Assembly (NCBI GenBank): GCA_016858145.1
Contig: JAEHOE010000095.1
Span: forward strand, 124,001 to 188,000
Source: Edaphochlamys debaryana
Lineage: Eukaryota > Chlorophyta > Chlorophyceae > Chlamydomonadales
Direction: 5' to 3'
DNA length: 64,000 nt
Each line of letters starts with the position of its first letter. The stretch's first letter is position 1. Under the pieces are notes generated by a model. The model was not told where the DNA came from. It saw nothing but the letters and a program-made list of their open reading frames with translations, and made no database searches. Shown one piece after another: positions 43,334 through 54,601 of this stretch. The position numbers were made by a program, and so were the translations under genes.

Positions 43334-43338
43334 TTACA
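43334..43338 (-). terminator. Candidate TGTAA polyadenylation signal of the CinA/FLAD1-like gene
   Basis: TGTAA on the minus strand lies about 135 bases beyond the stop of the gene at 43,471, a plausible 3' UTR length for a chlorophyte gene. Confidence 0.4.
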
Positions 43339-43470
43339 CGGGACAAGCCGCCCCCACCAAGCCATTCCATTCCAGCTGCCACCCTAGAGACCACCCTTCT
43401 CGCGCCTGCTCACCACCCCTTAAGGCGCGTCGAGCTGTGCGTCTACCTGCCCCAACCACGCGCCACCTGC

Positions 43471-45905
43471 CTACTTGCCCCCCGCCGGCTGGTAGTCCAC
43501 CCAGATGTCCCCCAGCGCCGCCGTGAGGTTCGCCCGCGCCTCCGCCAGCGCAGCCTGCAGCGCCGCGGGGTCGCGCGAGGCGAAGGCCAGCTTCACAATG
43601 TAGGTGGAGTCGGCGTCGGGGGCGGTGTTGGGGTAGGAGCCGATGGCGACGGCGGGGTGCTTGGCCGCGACGGCCGCCAGGTCCTTGGCGCTGCGGGGGA
43701 GCGGGTTGGGGTTTGGTTGGGGAAACGGTGAGGGAGGGTTGGAGAGGAGCTGGCCGCGCCCTGGGCATGGGCTCGGCGCTCGCCATGGTGCCAGCCTGCC
43801 CCGAGTGCGGCTGTGCCTGCCCGCTTCTCATGAGCCGCGTTGCCTGCCCCGCTTGCCCCTCTTTGTCAAGTAGTAACCCCCATCCCGCCCAGCGCCTCAC
43901 ATGAAGCTCTCCCCCAGGCGGGTGAAGAGGCGGGCCTCGTGGAAGGCCGGGCCCGTGAACCGCTCCTGCGGGGCCGCCGTCAAAGGGGGGAGAGGCGTGT
44001 GGGGGGAGAGAGGTGAGGTCAGCGACTTCTGGACCCCTGGGCCGAGGACTAGTCAAGGACGCTGCGCTTGTCCGTAGACAAAAACAAGCCCCCGGCCCTA
44101 GGCGCACCCCCCGGCCCCAGCCTCGGGCCCAGGCCCAGGCCCAGGCCCCAGGCCCCAGGCCCACGCTACCCCGCTGCGCACCTGGCAGCCCGCAACCATG
44201 GCCTGAAAGAGGCGGGGGATGCCGGGCAGGATGTAGACGCCCCCGCAGTTGACCAGCGGCACCCAGGCGTCGCGGGCGGACATTCCCTCTGTGAAGATCA
44301 CCTCCGACGGGGTGGGTAGCGTGGCCTGCGGGGGTGGGCGGTCCGGTCCAGGTTGCAGCGCTTGTGTGTGGGGGAAGCGGGACGTAGGTCGCGTAAGATA
44401 CGCGTGCGGTTACTGAGAGCCCCTTAGTGCAGCCCTGTGCTCGGAGCGCTGAATCCACTTGAGGAGGGCTCGTACCCTTCACCACAAGGTCCGTCCCGCA
44501 GCGCCCGTCCTGCCATCAACCACTGTGCCATCAACCAAGGCGTCCCTTCATCTCCCCATGAGTTCCCCCCAGATGCCGTACATGCTGACGTCTCGCTCCG
44601 GGAACTTCAACTCCCGACCCACCATCCGCAGCCGCGCCTCGTTCAGCTCCATGCCGCGGGCGCTGTACGACACCCGCATGCGCTCCACCGTGGGGGCGTG
44701 CAGCTCCAGCTTCACACCTGCTCCGGCAGCCATCAATCACGGCACAGCCCAGCACGCAGCGTTGTTGTGGGGGTCAGGCACCCGGCGGTCGTCACACATA
44801 GGGTTGGCACCGTGCGCTGAGGCTGCTGGGGATCAGTGTCTGGTGCTGGTGCTGCTGGGCTTGGTCAGCTTACGTCAAGCTTAAACCTGGCTCCGATATA
44901 GGGCAAGCCCCCTGAACCCCCAAATCTGCAGCCGTCGGATTTGGGCTGAAGAGTACGCTGACCAGGCCCCGTCGTGCCCACCGCCCCCTTAGTCACGCAC
45001 CCATGGCGTCCGCCACCGCCTCGTACGTCACGTCGTCGTGCGTGGGCCCGATGCCGCCCGAGGTGAACACGAACCCGTCTGGGCCCACCCGCCGCCGGCT
45101 GTCGAGCACCGTTTCCCGAATCTCCTGTGGGCTGGGTACAGTGAGGACAGGGCGGGTGTGGGTTTTGGTACATGAGGTCAGGGCTGAGGCAGCTGGGCAC
45201 AGTATCAAGCTAGGTAGAGCACCCACCTGTCAGGAATGTACGACACCCGGACGAGGTCGACGCCCCGGCTGCAGGGTGCAGGGGGTGGGAGAGGATAGGG
45301 CCACCGCGATGGCAACGGTCAACCGCCTCCAGGGTTGGTGCAAACCCGGGCAGCTCCCTGGTGCCGTGCGCACCTGTGAAGCAGCTTGGCGAGCCATGGC
45401 GTATTCGTGTCCGTGATCTGCCCCGCGAGGACCTCATCGCCGATAATCACGAGTGCGGCCTTCTTTGCGCCCTCGGGGCCGGCTGCCGCAGCGACGGCGC
45501 GGTGTTGAAAGACGGCCGCCAGGCCCGTCTAGAGGTGGGGGCACATGAGGGCGCGGCGGGGAGGCAGGACCCCTGTGAGTGGGCGCCTGCGTCTCAAGCC
45601 GTTGCTGGCTTCCGGGTGCATAGCCTCGAAGGCGACACCGGTTGTATCTGCTGCGTGAGAATGCGGCGCGGGGTCAGGGTTCGAGGGGAGACGTGGCTAG
45701 GGCTCCAGCCCGAGCCCCTTGCAGACCCCGACGTTCGTCGGGGTCGCGGGAGCGCTCCTCTTCATCTTCCCCTAGCTAACTTGGACAGTTGCAGTATCTT
45801 TGCGGGCATGCAGAACGCTGTGCGCAGCGTGGATGGGGCCAGCCATTTGACACGCACCGGGCGGGGTGCCAGGCGCAGGCCGAAAGCTCGCGTGGCTAGC
45901 TGCAT
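43471..45905 (-). CDS. Molybdopterin-binding (MoCF/CinA/FLAD1 N-terminal type) domain protein
   Basis: Nine exons join in phase: about 45905-45858 (leader, least certain), 45528-45374, 45268-45223, 45124-45001, 44717-44623, 44325-44182, 43965-43901 and 43690-43471. They give about 298 aa (eight joined pieces are given here; further splitting of the leader is possible). After a short basic leader (MQLATRAFGLRLAPRP), probably an organelle-targeting peptide, the domain opens ALVIIGDEVLAGQITDTNT. It continues SRGVDLVRVSYIPD, the signature TSGGIGPTHDDVTYEAVADA, then GGVYILPGIPRLFQAM and a C-terminal ferredoxin-like tail ending in YQPAGGK. This matches the molybdopterin-binding fold of CinA and of the N-terminal half of eukaryotic FAD synthase (FLAD1), where it acts as an FAD pyrophosphatase. 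The PAPS-reductase-like FAD synthase half is absent. The gene is divergent from UBC13. Confidence 0.82.
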
Positions 45906-46135
45906 TGTGTGTTGTATGTCGGGATACACCGAAGTGGGGAGCGCTATCACGCTTCCAATCAATTGCGGTGGTACGTCGATTTCCCTCCGCGGCGTTTCGC
46001 TCGCGGCTGCCCCAAACGGCATAGACAACCGTTAGACAAAGCATCTAGACGAAGCCGACATAGCACGAGGGCTTAAAGCCCGAATTTTAGGCTCGTTGCA
46101 AAGAAGCATCTGGTGCTGAGGGCAGGCGGGAGGCC
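45906..46135. promoter_or_regulatory. Short bidirectional promoter region
   Basis: About 230 bases separate the presumed start codons of the CinA/FLAD1-like gene (leftward) and UBC13 (rightward). Around 46,070-46,090 an AT-richer patch ('ggcttaaagcccgaatttta') includes a small inverted repeat (gggcttaaagccc). No clear TATA box. The core promoters of both genes presumably lie here. Confidence 0.45.
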
Positions 46136-47143
46136 ATGAACGCCGATCAGGCGGCGCAGGCAGCTCAGCTGCCGCGCCGTATCATCAAGGTGGGAATGCA
46201 GAGGGCTTCCTCGGAGGATCCCCGCCGTCGCAGGCCCATGACAACCCCCGCGCGCTCACGGCTTGCAGGAGACTCAGAAACTTCTGAGCGAGCCTGGTAT
46301 GTGACAGGGGTGGCCAGGGGATGCAGGCTGGTAGCGGCTGGGCACGCTGAGGCGCTCGAAAATGACGCCCTCGTCTCGCTTCTGCAGCCCCTGGTATCAG
46401 CGCTTCGCCCTCGGAGGAGAACCTGCGTTACTTCAATGTGATGATCCTGGGGCCACAGCAGTCCCCCTACGAGGGCGGCGTCTTCAAGCTGGAGCTGTTC
46501 CTCCCCGAGGACTACCCGATGGCGCCCCCGAAGGTGCGCTTCCTGACCAAGATTTACCACCCCAAGTGAGTTGCACACAGTACGGGGTGGCGGGGAGGGG
46601 CTATGCGAGCTCTAGGCCTTGAACCCTTCGCCCCGCGTGTCTTCGCCTCGCAGCATCGACAAGCTGGGCCGCATTTGCCTGGATATCTTGAAAGACAAGT
46701 GGTCTCCCGCGCTTCAGATTCGCACCGTGTTGCTCAGGTGTGGGCAGCGGATGTGGAAGGGCGTCACCTGGCTTGCGGGGACCCGGGGCCCACGGTCCCT
46801 AACCCTGGGGTGGTTTGTCTCTGCAGCATCCAAGCCTTGCTCTCGGCGCCCAACCCGGATGACCCGCTGGCGGACAACGTTGCAAAGCACTGGAAGGAGA
46901 ACGAGAAGGAGGCCATTGCGACAGGTGCGCCCCAGGACCAGCTGCACTGCGGCGCGTGTGCGGTGCATGCGGTGCTTGTTGGGAGACAGGTGGCCTGTTG
47001 TCATGGCTTCCCCCTTCGTTCCCATCGTGAGCGCTCGTCCAGTGCCTGGATGAGCCCCATGGATGCCGCTGACTTTGCCCTCTCGTCCCTGGCAATGGCA
47101 ACCCGCAGCCAAGCAGTGGACCGCCATGTACGCCCAGGGGTAA
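46136..47143 (+). CDS. UBC13: Ubiquitin-conjugating enzyme E2 N (UBC13 family)
   Basis: Six exons, 46136-46189, 46269-46296, 46388-46565, 46654-46737, 46827-46924 and 47109-47143, join exactly in frame to 158 aa, close to the roughly 150 aa of the family. UBC13 pairs with a UEV partner (MMS2/UEV1) to build Lys63-linked ubiquitin chains, acting in DNA-damage tolerance and signalling. The chain starts [18 protein letters not shown], then ETQKLLSEP. The E2 core shows [19 protein letters not shown], the HPN motif, the active-site Cys in [16 protein letters not shown], and [16 protein letters not shown]. The Met of MILGPQ, Arg14-like residues and the KDKWSPA loop fit UBC13 rather than other E2s. 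The end is [11 protein letters not shown]. No lesion is seen. Confidence 0.95.
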
Positions 47144-48344
47144 AGCGGCGGAGCCAGGATTGTGGGCCCTGTCTCGCCCGCTCTTTCTGCTTCCGAGCCA
47201 AGCGACCAGCTGCCTTGGGCGCATCCAGGCAGCAAGCTGTGAGCCGGAGCTGGCGCAGGTTTGGCCTGTCGTCGCGATGGTGCGGAGGAGGCGGGTGCCA
47301 GCAGGCGTCGGCGGCAAGAGATGTGACCTCGTCCTCGGAAACTTCGCGTATGCCGGTGGACGGCAACGAACGGGACCGGCATGCATTGCGGAGCCCGTAC
47401 GACGGACGCTGGGGGGTGTTAAGGGAGACAGACAGACGCAGGGTTGTTGTGAAGCGGCGAGGCTGCCGCCCAAGACTGGGGTAGGTGGGCAGGGTGCCTG
47501 CAGTTAAGCAGGATACGAACGTGTCCGCAGGTGGCATGTTGTCGTGCGTGTGCTCTGTGGTCCATTCGGGGGGGTTACTCATAAAGGCGGCCCGCTGGGA
47601 GCGGCTGGGGTGGGATTGGTGAGAGGGTGGTACGCTGGTCTGGCGTGCAGATGCACCCATATCATGTCGTGTAACGCCTGGCCAGGCGCTCTTGCCTTCG
47701 TCTGTCAGGGCTGGCCTGCGTACCTGGTCCAGCCTGGCAAAGGCAGTTGCCAGCACCGGCTCCGCACCGTGACCGAGTCGCACTCCAGCTAGGTTTGCAC
47801 TCGAAGCTTTGACCGCTGCGCGTGCACCCGCCTGTGTCGTGTGGGCTTTGTCACCCCGGCCGTCGTCTATGAAGACCATACCACTCGTCATGTGCTCCAG
47901 GCCTTTCGGGATGGCCAGAGCCCCCCGCCCCCACGAGCACGGCTGCTTCACCTATACGATGCGGCTTCTTGCCACGTTGTTCTCGTCAAACCCCACGAGC
48001 AGCTAGGCATAGGTTACAGTCCCTGCCACGTTTGGCTTGGTCCTAAGGCCTAGCCAAGTCCCTCACTGCACCTTGCAAGCAGGCGATGGGGCGCAGGGTG
48101 CGGAGCGCGGGCGGTCACCGGGACCGCGTGCCGGGGGATTGAGCGTGTTGTACAGGGGCGCCGCGCCATCTGGCGGGAGGCGACAGCCCGAGCTGCCCTC
48201 CGCATAAGCATACTTCTCGCTCCCGAGCGCTCACTGCGGATACGAGGCTAGCCCTCGCTCTTCGAAGTTGGTCTTCGCGCCGGATCTGAGACACATCTCC
48301 AGTCTTTGCTTCACGTTCACTGACGCGCTAGAGTCCTAGCCGCG
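47144..48344. other. Intergenic region between UBC13 and CCT7
   Basis: No supported gene. A 316-codon minus-strand frame (47,951-47,001) overlaps the last UBC13 exon; it has uneven composition and no domain, although '[16 protein letters not shown]' is faintly LRR-like. TGTAA on the plus strand occurs at about 47,667, rather far from the UBC13 stop. The 150 bases before CCT7 hold no TATA box. Confidence 0.45.
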
Positions 48345-51300
48345 ATGTCCAAAATGATGGCGCCCCACCTGGGGATGCAGCCCCAAATCATCCTGCTCCG
48401 CGAGGGCACGGACACCAGTCAGGGCATTCCGCAGCTTATTAGCAACATCAATGCCTGCATGGCCGTGGTCGACACCGTGCGGACGACGCTGGGCCCTCGC
48501 GGAATGGACAAGCTCATCCACAACGCGAGGGTGGGGCGCGGCGAAAGCATGTTGGGCGGCTCTCGGGCTCCGCGGCCCTCCTGGCCCCCCGGCTTTGCGT
48601 TGACGGAACCTGTAGTAACGTGTACCGGTACCTGCAGGGTGTCACTATCTCAAACGACGGCGCGACCATCATGAAGCTGCTCGACATCGTTCACCCGGCC
48701 GCTAAGAGCCTGGTGGACGTGTCGCTCGCTCAGGATGCAGAGGTATGCCAGATCAATCCGGTACCGAGTCAAGAGCAGCACGGAGGCCCTTGGGGCGCTA
48801 CCAAAGGCCGATTGCGCGGGCTTTTGGGGCCGCGGCTTGTGCCGCGCGTTCCCCGCCACCGGACTGAAGCGGGAAATGCTCTGTATGATTGCAGGTCGGT
48901 GACGGAACCACCAGCGTCGTCATTCTGGCGGGCGAGTTCCTGAAGGAGGCCAAGCCTTTCATCGAGGAGGGCGTGCACCCACGCGTGAGTGTCGGCGCGG
49001 GGTGTGTGTGCTCCCGGTCACTCTGTTCGGGCCAACCGGGGCCAAGGGATGGGGGTGTGTGTTGCGGGCCCGCAGCTCTGTCCAGGGCGTTCAGGAGCGG
49101 TAGAAGCAGTGGCTGGTGTCCTTCGGGCAGGCCGTCCAGCCAGCATCAGGTTCAAGCCGCGGGCCCCTGGCCGCCTCAGCTTTGGGGCTTCAACCTGTGC
49201 TAACAGCCGGAGGGACTCCATCTTGCGGACCACTTCGGGGCCACCAACTTGGTCCATGGGCGCCGGCCTCCGTGAGCGCGCGCCGCCCGCAGCGTTTGGA
49301 GCAACCGTTTGCCGGACGCACCATGACTCCATGATGAGCGGACCACCAGCTGCCTCCCACTGCCCTCGACCCTGGAAGGAGCCGAGGCCCAGGCCGGGCA
49401 CACTGCAGGGGGTCTGGGGGCGCTCAGTCCAGCGGGGCCCAGGGACCGAGCCTTGCGGCACTGGTCAGCCCAGGCCGGAACCTGCGCCTCGCCTCCGAGC
49501 AGACCGCAGTCGGTGCACGCTACCACGCGCGCGTTCACGACTGCCAATGCAGCATCACCGCCGCAGGATGAGCGGCGGCAGCAGCAGACGCAGCGGCGAC
49601 CTTCGCGAGCCGCACCGGAGCTGCTCCTCTGCAGCAGCGCGGCGCCGCCTTTGTCCGGGCGCTGGCAGGATGGGCCTTGCCCCGGGCCCTCCCTACCAGC
49701 GTGGCTTCATCAGCGGATGTCCCGGATACTGCTCTTCGCCGCAATGCTGATGCCAGGGCGAGGCGAGGCCCGGGCTGGAGTCAGCCCTAACGGTGGCGCC
49801 AGGCCAAAACGGAGGACGACAGCCGGAGTCGGAGCCCGGGTCAGGGGCACAGCCAGGGCGGACGACGGGGCCAGGTGGAGCAGTCGCTCCAGACCCGCCC
49901 GCAGCAGGGCGAGGGCCCCGCTAGGCATGATTGCAAGGGAGCCACTTGCCACGACCAACGGGCGGACGAAACGTGTGGGACGGGCGGCAGGGCTCACAAG
50001 CGTGGAGCCCGCCAGCCGTCTGTGGGCCTGGGGCTGGCGCCTGATGCCGCCCCAGGGCGCGGCCAGGCATAGGCTGGAGCATTGCACGGTCCCCGGCCCG
50101 GGCAAGGGCAGCCGTCAGCTCCCACAGCTGGATCCGAGGCCCTGCAGCTCGGTCCCTCCACGCCCGACCCCTCCAGCTCACCTCGACCGCCGCAGCCTCC
50201 CTTCGCGCAGCCGTCCACTAACCCCAGCACTTCATGGCAGGCCCCTGCCAACCACCCTTCCGCCAAGCCACCAACCGAACCTCCCTGTTCCCACCCCCCA
50301 TCGCCTTCATGTCTTCAAACCCCTCCCCTGCCCTCCCCTGCCCCCTCCTCCCCCCCCGCCCATCCCCCAGAGCCTGATGAAGAGCTTCCGCCAGGCCGCC
50401 GTGCTGGCGGTGGACCGGCTCCGTGCGCTGGCCATCAGCCTGGAGGACAAGAGCATGGAGGAGAAGAAGGACCTTCTCAAGAAGTGCGCCATGACCACGC
50501 TCAACAGCAAGCTGGTGCGTGCCATTGGTCGCTGTCCCGGATTCTGCTTCATGGGTGCTACTGTTCTGCGTGCTAAACTTGTGAAGGGGAGGGGAGGGTA
50601 AGAATGGGGCTGGCAGGTGTGGCCATGACCACGCTCAACAGCAAGCTGGTGAGGTGGGGTCGGAGGGCGGGGAGGGTGGTTGCCATAATTGCATGGGGAC
50701 ATCGAAACTCCGCAGTAAAGGAGGACGGTTCCCCTGGGTACGCAATCCCGTGATGTCACGAACAAGCCCCCTGCATGGCCCCCTGGGAGCGAGAGGAGGC
50801 GTGGGGGGCTGGCCGACAGGGCTGGCGCTATGCAGCTGTTGTGCGAAGGGCCCCTGCCAGCACAGCGACGGCGAGGGGACAGCAGCATCGTCGGGGGTTG
50901 CGTGGCGCGAGGGCGGCAGCTGCTCAAACCCTGGTCTGTTGATGAGCATTGGCAACCGAGCTGCTGCTGCCCGTTGGGGCCCGAGGCGTCTCTCTCTTTC
51001 TACACTTTCCCGCACGCTGGGCCTCACCTCCTTTCCTCCCCATTCTCCCGACCCACCCACCACTCCTCCCGACCCCCTCACCTCCTCCTCCCCGCCCCCT
51101 GCCTCCCTCCCCCCTGCCAGGTCTCTGGCGAGAAGGAGTTCTTTGCCCAGATGGTGGTGGACGCCGTCACCAAGCTGGACCCCTCCACGCTGGACCTCAA
51201 GATGGTGGGCATCAAGAAGGTGCAGGGCGGCGGCCTGCGCGACTCGTTCCTGGTGGACGGCGTGGCCTTCAAGAAGACCTTCTCGTACGCGGGTAAGGCC

Positions 51301-53973
51301 AACACGGGGCTTTGGTGCATGGTGTGAAGGCGGGTGGGGCGTGCGGGTTGGGAGGAAGTCGATGGCGGGGCTGTAAGGGTGGGTCTGACCCCTTTCTGCC
51401 TGCCCGCTCTTCCCTGCCCCCCCCTCCCCAGGCTTCGAGCAGCAGCCCAAGTCCTTCTCCGACCCCAAGATCCTGGTGCTCAACATCGAGCTGGAGCTCA
51501 AGGCCGAGAAGGAGAACGCCGAGATCCGCCTGGACGACCCCGCCAAGTACCAGTCCATCGTGGACGCGGGTGGGTGGGGTGGGGTGGGTGGGGTCATCGC
51601 AGTTCGGGTTGGTGCACATGGGCGAGACACGACGAGTCGTTCGTGGGCGCGGGAAACGGTCTTTTGCTTGGGGCTCAACAACTCTGCCCCGCTGCAACAC
51701 GTACCACCCTTCGCTACCCCCAACCACCCTCAACCACCTCTTACCACCCTTCAACCACCCCCGACCACCCCCAACCACCCCCAACCACCAGAGTGGAACA
51801 TCATCTACGACAAGCTGGCCAAGTGCGTGGCCTCGGGCGCCAACATCGTGCTGTCGCGCCTGGCCATCGGCGACCTGGGCACCCAGTACTTCGCCGACCG
51901 CGGCATCTTCTGCGCGGGCCGCGTGGAGTCGGGCGACATTGAGCGCGTGACTAAGGCCACGGGCGCCAAGGTGCAGACCACGGTCAACAACCTGGACCCC
52001 AAGGTGCTGGGCACGTGCGCGCGCTTCGAGGAGCGCCAGGTGCGTGGGGGAAGGGACACGTGTGGAGGGCGCTCGGGCTCGGCGTTCGGGGGGCGTTCGG
52101 GTTATGGGGGTTTGGAGTTGGGTGTGTGTGTGTGGGGTTTGAAAGGGCAGGCCGGCCCCTTCCCATCGCTCTTCGCCTGTCGCGTGAACGCTGTCCCGCT
52201 CAGCTTCAGGACCCCACCACCACCTCCTTATCCCCACCCTCCTCCCCTCCATCTCGCCCCCCCAGGTGGGCGCCGAGCGCTACAACCTGTTCATGGGCTG
52301 CCCCCAGGCGCGCACCGCCACCCTGGTGCTGCGCGGCGGCAGCGAGCAGTTCATCGACGAGGCGGACCGCTCGCTACACGACGCCATCATGATCGTGCGG
52401 AGAGCGCTCAAGCACGCGCAGGTGGGGTGGGGGTGGGAGAGGGGTGGTCGGGAAGGGGGAAGGGGAGGGGAGGGGAGTTGGCCCGTGCAGACGCACAGCT
52501 GCAGGTTGGGAGGCCGGGGGTTGAGGGGGAGGGGGCCCGTGCGGCGGGTTGGCGGAGATGGTGGCTGGAGGCCCGTAGCGTGCAGTCAGCGAACGACTGT
52601 CGGGGCATGTGGAAAGCGGGCGCAAATGGGCCAGTTGTGTCACGGCTACTGCCACTGAGGTTAATCCGTGTTTCTGCACCGACGGCCTCGCGAACGCCCA
52701 GCTGCAGGCCCGGTGCGCGTCGTTCCTACTCCTGCGAACGCCTCCCCCTCCGCCTTCCCCTGCCTCACCCCCAGGTGGTGCCGGGCGGCGGCGCCATTGA
52801 GATGGAGCTGGCCAGGTACCTGTCCGAGTACTCCCTGCAGTTCTCCAACAAGGTGGGGGTGGGGGGCTGGGGTGTGAAGACAGGCTCAGCACGGGGTTGG
52901 AAAGTGCCAGCTGCCACGACCGGCGCGTGAAGGCCTGGTCCTCCGGGAGGCACGACGGGCCCAGGTGTAGGAGGTGCAATCCGGAGACAACCTGTGGCTT
53001 TAATCGTTGGTGCTCCGTCCTGTCCGCCGCCCGAACAGGTACCAGCCCCTCTGATCCCCTTTCTCCTCACCCCCTTCCCCCCTTCCGCCCTTGCCCCCCA
53101 GTCCCAACTCTTCATCAAGGCCTACGCCAAGGCGCTCGAGGTCATCCCCCGCCAGCTCTGCAACAACGCCGGCTTCGACGCCACCGACGTGCTCAACCAG
53201 CTGCGCAACAAGCACGCCGCCGCGGACGGCTCGGGGAAAGTGAGTGTGCGTTCCCTGGTGTGGTGCCCGGCCCCCGTGGTACCGACGACAAACAGACCAC
53301 GACTGCCCACCGACAGACAGCTAGAAAGGGAGATACTGGAAGCCCTATCCTTTTCGGGCGAGCGCGTACGATTGTACCCGCAACATTGTTGTCAACGCAT
53401 GGCAACAGCTCCGGAACGTCGCACCCACCCACCGTCTTCCCCCTCTGCTCTTCCGTACCCCCCCCCCTTCTCCAGAACTTCGGTGTGGACGTGAACACGG
53501 GCGGCGTGTGCGACACGTTCGACGCCTTCGTGTGGGAGCCGGCCCTGGTCAAGATCAACGCGATCCAGGTACGGCAGGCTTGATGCGATCCGCACTTGCC
53601 AACCGGCCGCAACGGCTTACCTCACCATTCGCAGTCGTCGCTGGTTCGTCGCTGGTTCGTACTTTCACGGCCATCGCCGTCGTCTGCTGCTCGCGCCAGT
53701 CCCAGCCGCACACAGGCCTCTGCCCCTGATCTTCCCCGACCCCTCTCCCACCCCCTTGCCTCTCACCCGCCTCCTCCCCTTCCACCCTCTTGCCTATCCC
53801 CCACCCAGGCCGCCACGGAGGCCGCCTGCCTGATCCTGTCGGTGGACGAGACGGTGCGCAACCCTAAGTCCGAGGTGCCGGACGCGGCCAGCGGGGCAGC
53901 GGCGCAGGCGGCCATGGCCGGGCGGGGGCGGGGGCGGGGCGGCGGCATGCGCGGCCGGGGCATGCGGCGATAA
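48345..53973 (+). CDS. CCT7: T-complex protein 1 subunit eta (cytosolic chaperonin CCT7)
   Basis: Twelve exons: 48345-48530, 48638-48742, 48895-48984, 50371-50514, 51121-51292, 51432-51569, 51792-52039, 52266-52421, 52775-52852, 53102-53239, 53476-53568 and 53809-53973. They total 570 aa, the family length. CCT7 is one of eight subunits of the TRiC/CCT ring that folds actin, tubulin and other proteins in the cytosol using ATP. All three TCP-1 signatures are visible: [26 protein letters not shown] with HPAAKSLVD, and [13 protein letters not shown]. The apical domain contains the eta-typical [20 protein letters not shown]. The C-terminal part shows [13 protein letters not shown] and [13 protein letters not shown]. 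The tail is an RG-rich [17 protein letters not shown], as in plant CCT7. Intron 3 is unusually long (about 1.39 kb). Intron 4 carries a copied piece of exon 4. Confidence 0.96.
48985..50370. other. Long intron 3 of CCT7
   Basis: 1,386 bases, five to ten times the other introns of the gene. A 382-codon plus-strand frame runs through its second half into exon 4, and several minus-strand frames exist (one with a weak LRR-like piece, [17 protein letters not shown], at about 49,215). None has clear domain content, so an old insertion is possible but unproven. Confidence 0.4.
50488..50654. repeat. Copied 3' border of CCT7 exon 4 inside intron 4
   Basis: The 30 bases from 'gccatgaccacg' to 'cagcaagctggtg' at 50488-50517 recur exactly at 50622-50651, 134 bases downstream. 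They cover the last nine codons of exon 4 and the first bases of the donor. The second copy ends in GTGAGG, itself a good donor, so two competing 5' splice sites are present. Use of the downstream one would insert the intervening 134 bases and shift the frame. Confidence 0.85.
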
Positions 53974-54601
53974 GCGGCGGCTTGTGAGGGCCGCGTTCGC
54001 CCGCAGGGTTGGGGAATGGGTGGGGGGGGCGAGCGTTGGGGAGGAAGAGGACGGCTCGGGGCGTGAGGTGGGGTGGAGGGGAGAGGGGAAGGGTGGGGTG
54101 ACGGGAGCGTGGCGGGGGTGGGTATGGGCAGGCCGCGGCTGTGGCTTCTGGTGAAGACTTGAGCGAGGCGGGGTGTTGGGTGGAGGTGGAGGCGGTCTGT
54201 GGCAAGGGTGGATGAGGGGTCATTGGTGTGGATAGGGCGCGCGCGTTGGAAGTAAGGTCTGCTGGGTTTAAAGCGGACGCGGAGGTGTGGGTGCGTTGGT
54301 GTAAAGCTCTTTCGGCGGCCTGCTTGAGCGCCGCCCTGCCGCACCCATCAGCCCCCCTTTGTCTGCCGGACAATGCCATCAACGGCAGCCTCCTGCTGAC
54401 CCTGGTCAGCCTCTACCGCCGCATATATGTGACGTAGCACGGGCCACGGGGACGTACCTGTGCGGCATGCAACTGCATCGCCCGTAACCGAAACCTTGAC
54501 TGCCAGTCAACTTGGCTTTACTTCTCCCCACCAGCAATATCACAGTACATCAGCGAACAAGGGCATCATAGCGGGCCCCGGGCCCAGTTGGCCTTGCAAG
54601 A
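53974..54601. other. Intergenic region between CCT7 and the EFR3-like gene
   Basis: The first 250 bases are G-rich 3'-flank sequence. TGTAA at 54300-54304 is a possible CCT7 poly(A) signal. No promoter motif for the next gene is evident. Confidence 0.5.
54300..54304 (+). terminator. Candidate TGTAA polyadenylation signal of CCT7
   Basis: Plus-strand TGTAA 327 bases after the CCT7 stop and 300 bases before the next start codon. It is the only TGTAA in this interval. Confidence 0.35.

Larger units (their letters stand above)
42360..43470. other. Convergent intergenic region
   Basis: Lies between the 3' ends of two convergent genes. It contains a two-copy direct repeat (42,705-42,842) and, on the minus strand, a TGTAA at 43334-43338. 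A weaker doubled motif ('gaagcgag...ccgtctcaccg' and 'gaagcgagg...ctgttcacc') occurs at about 43,147-43,215. No gene was found. Confidence 0.5.

Noticed and set aside
47001..47951. 316-codon minus-strand ORF between UBC13 and CCT7
   Set aside because: It overlaps the last UBC13 exon antisense, has no domain, and long chance frames are common at this GC content. A faint LRR-like stretch is not enough.
49453..50601. 382-codon plus-strand ORF inside CCT7 intron 3
   Set aside because: It runs into exon 4 in a frame different from CCT7, is Arg/Pro/Ser-rich without structure, and the exon frame is fixed by homology.
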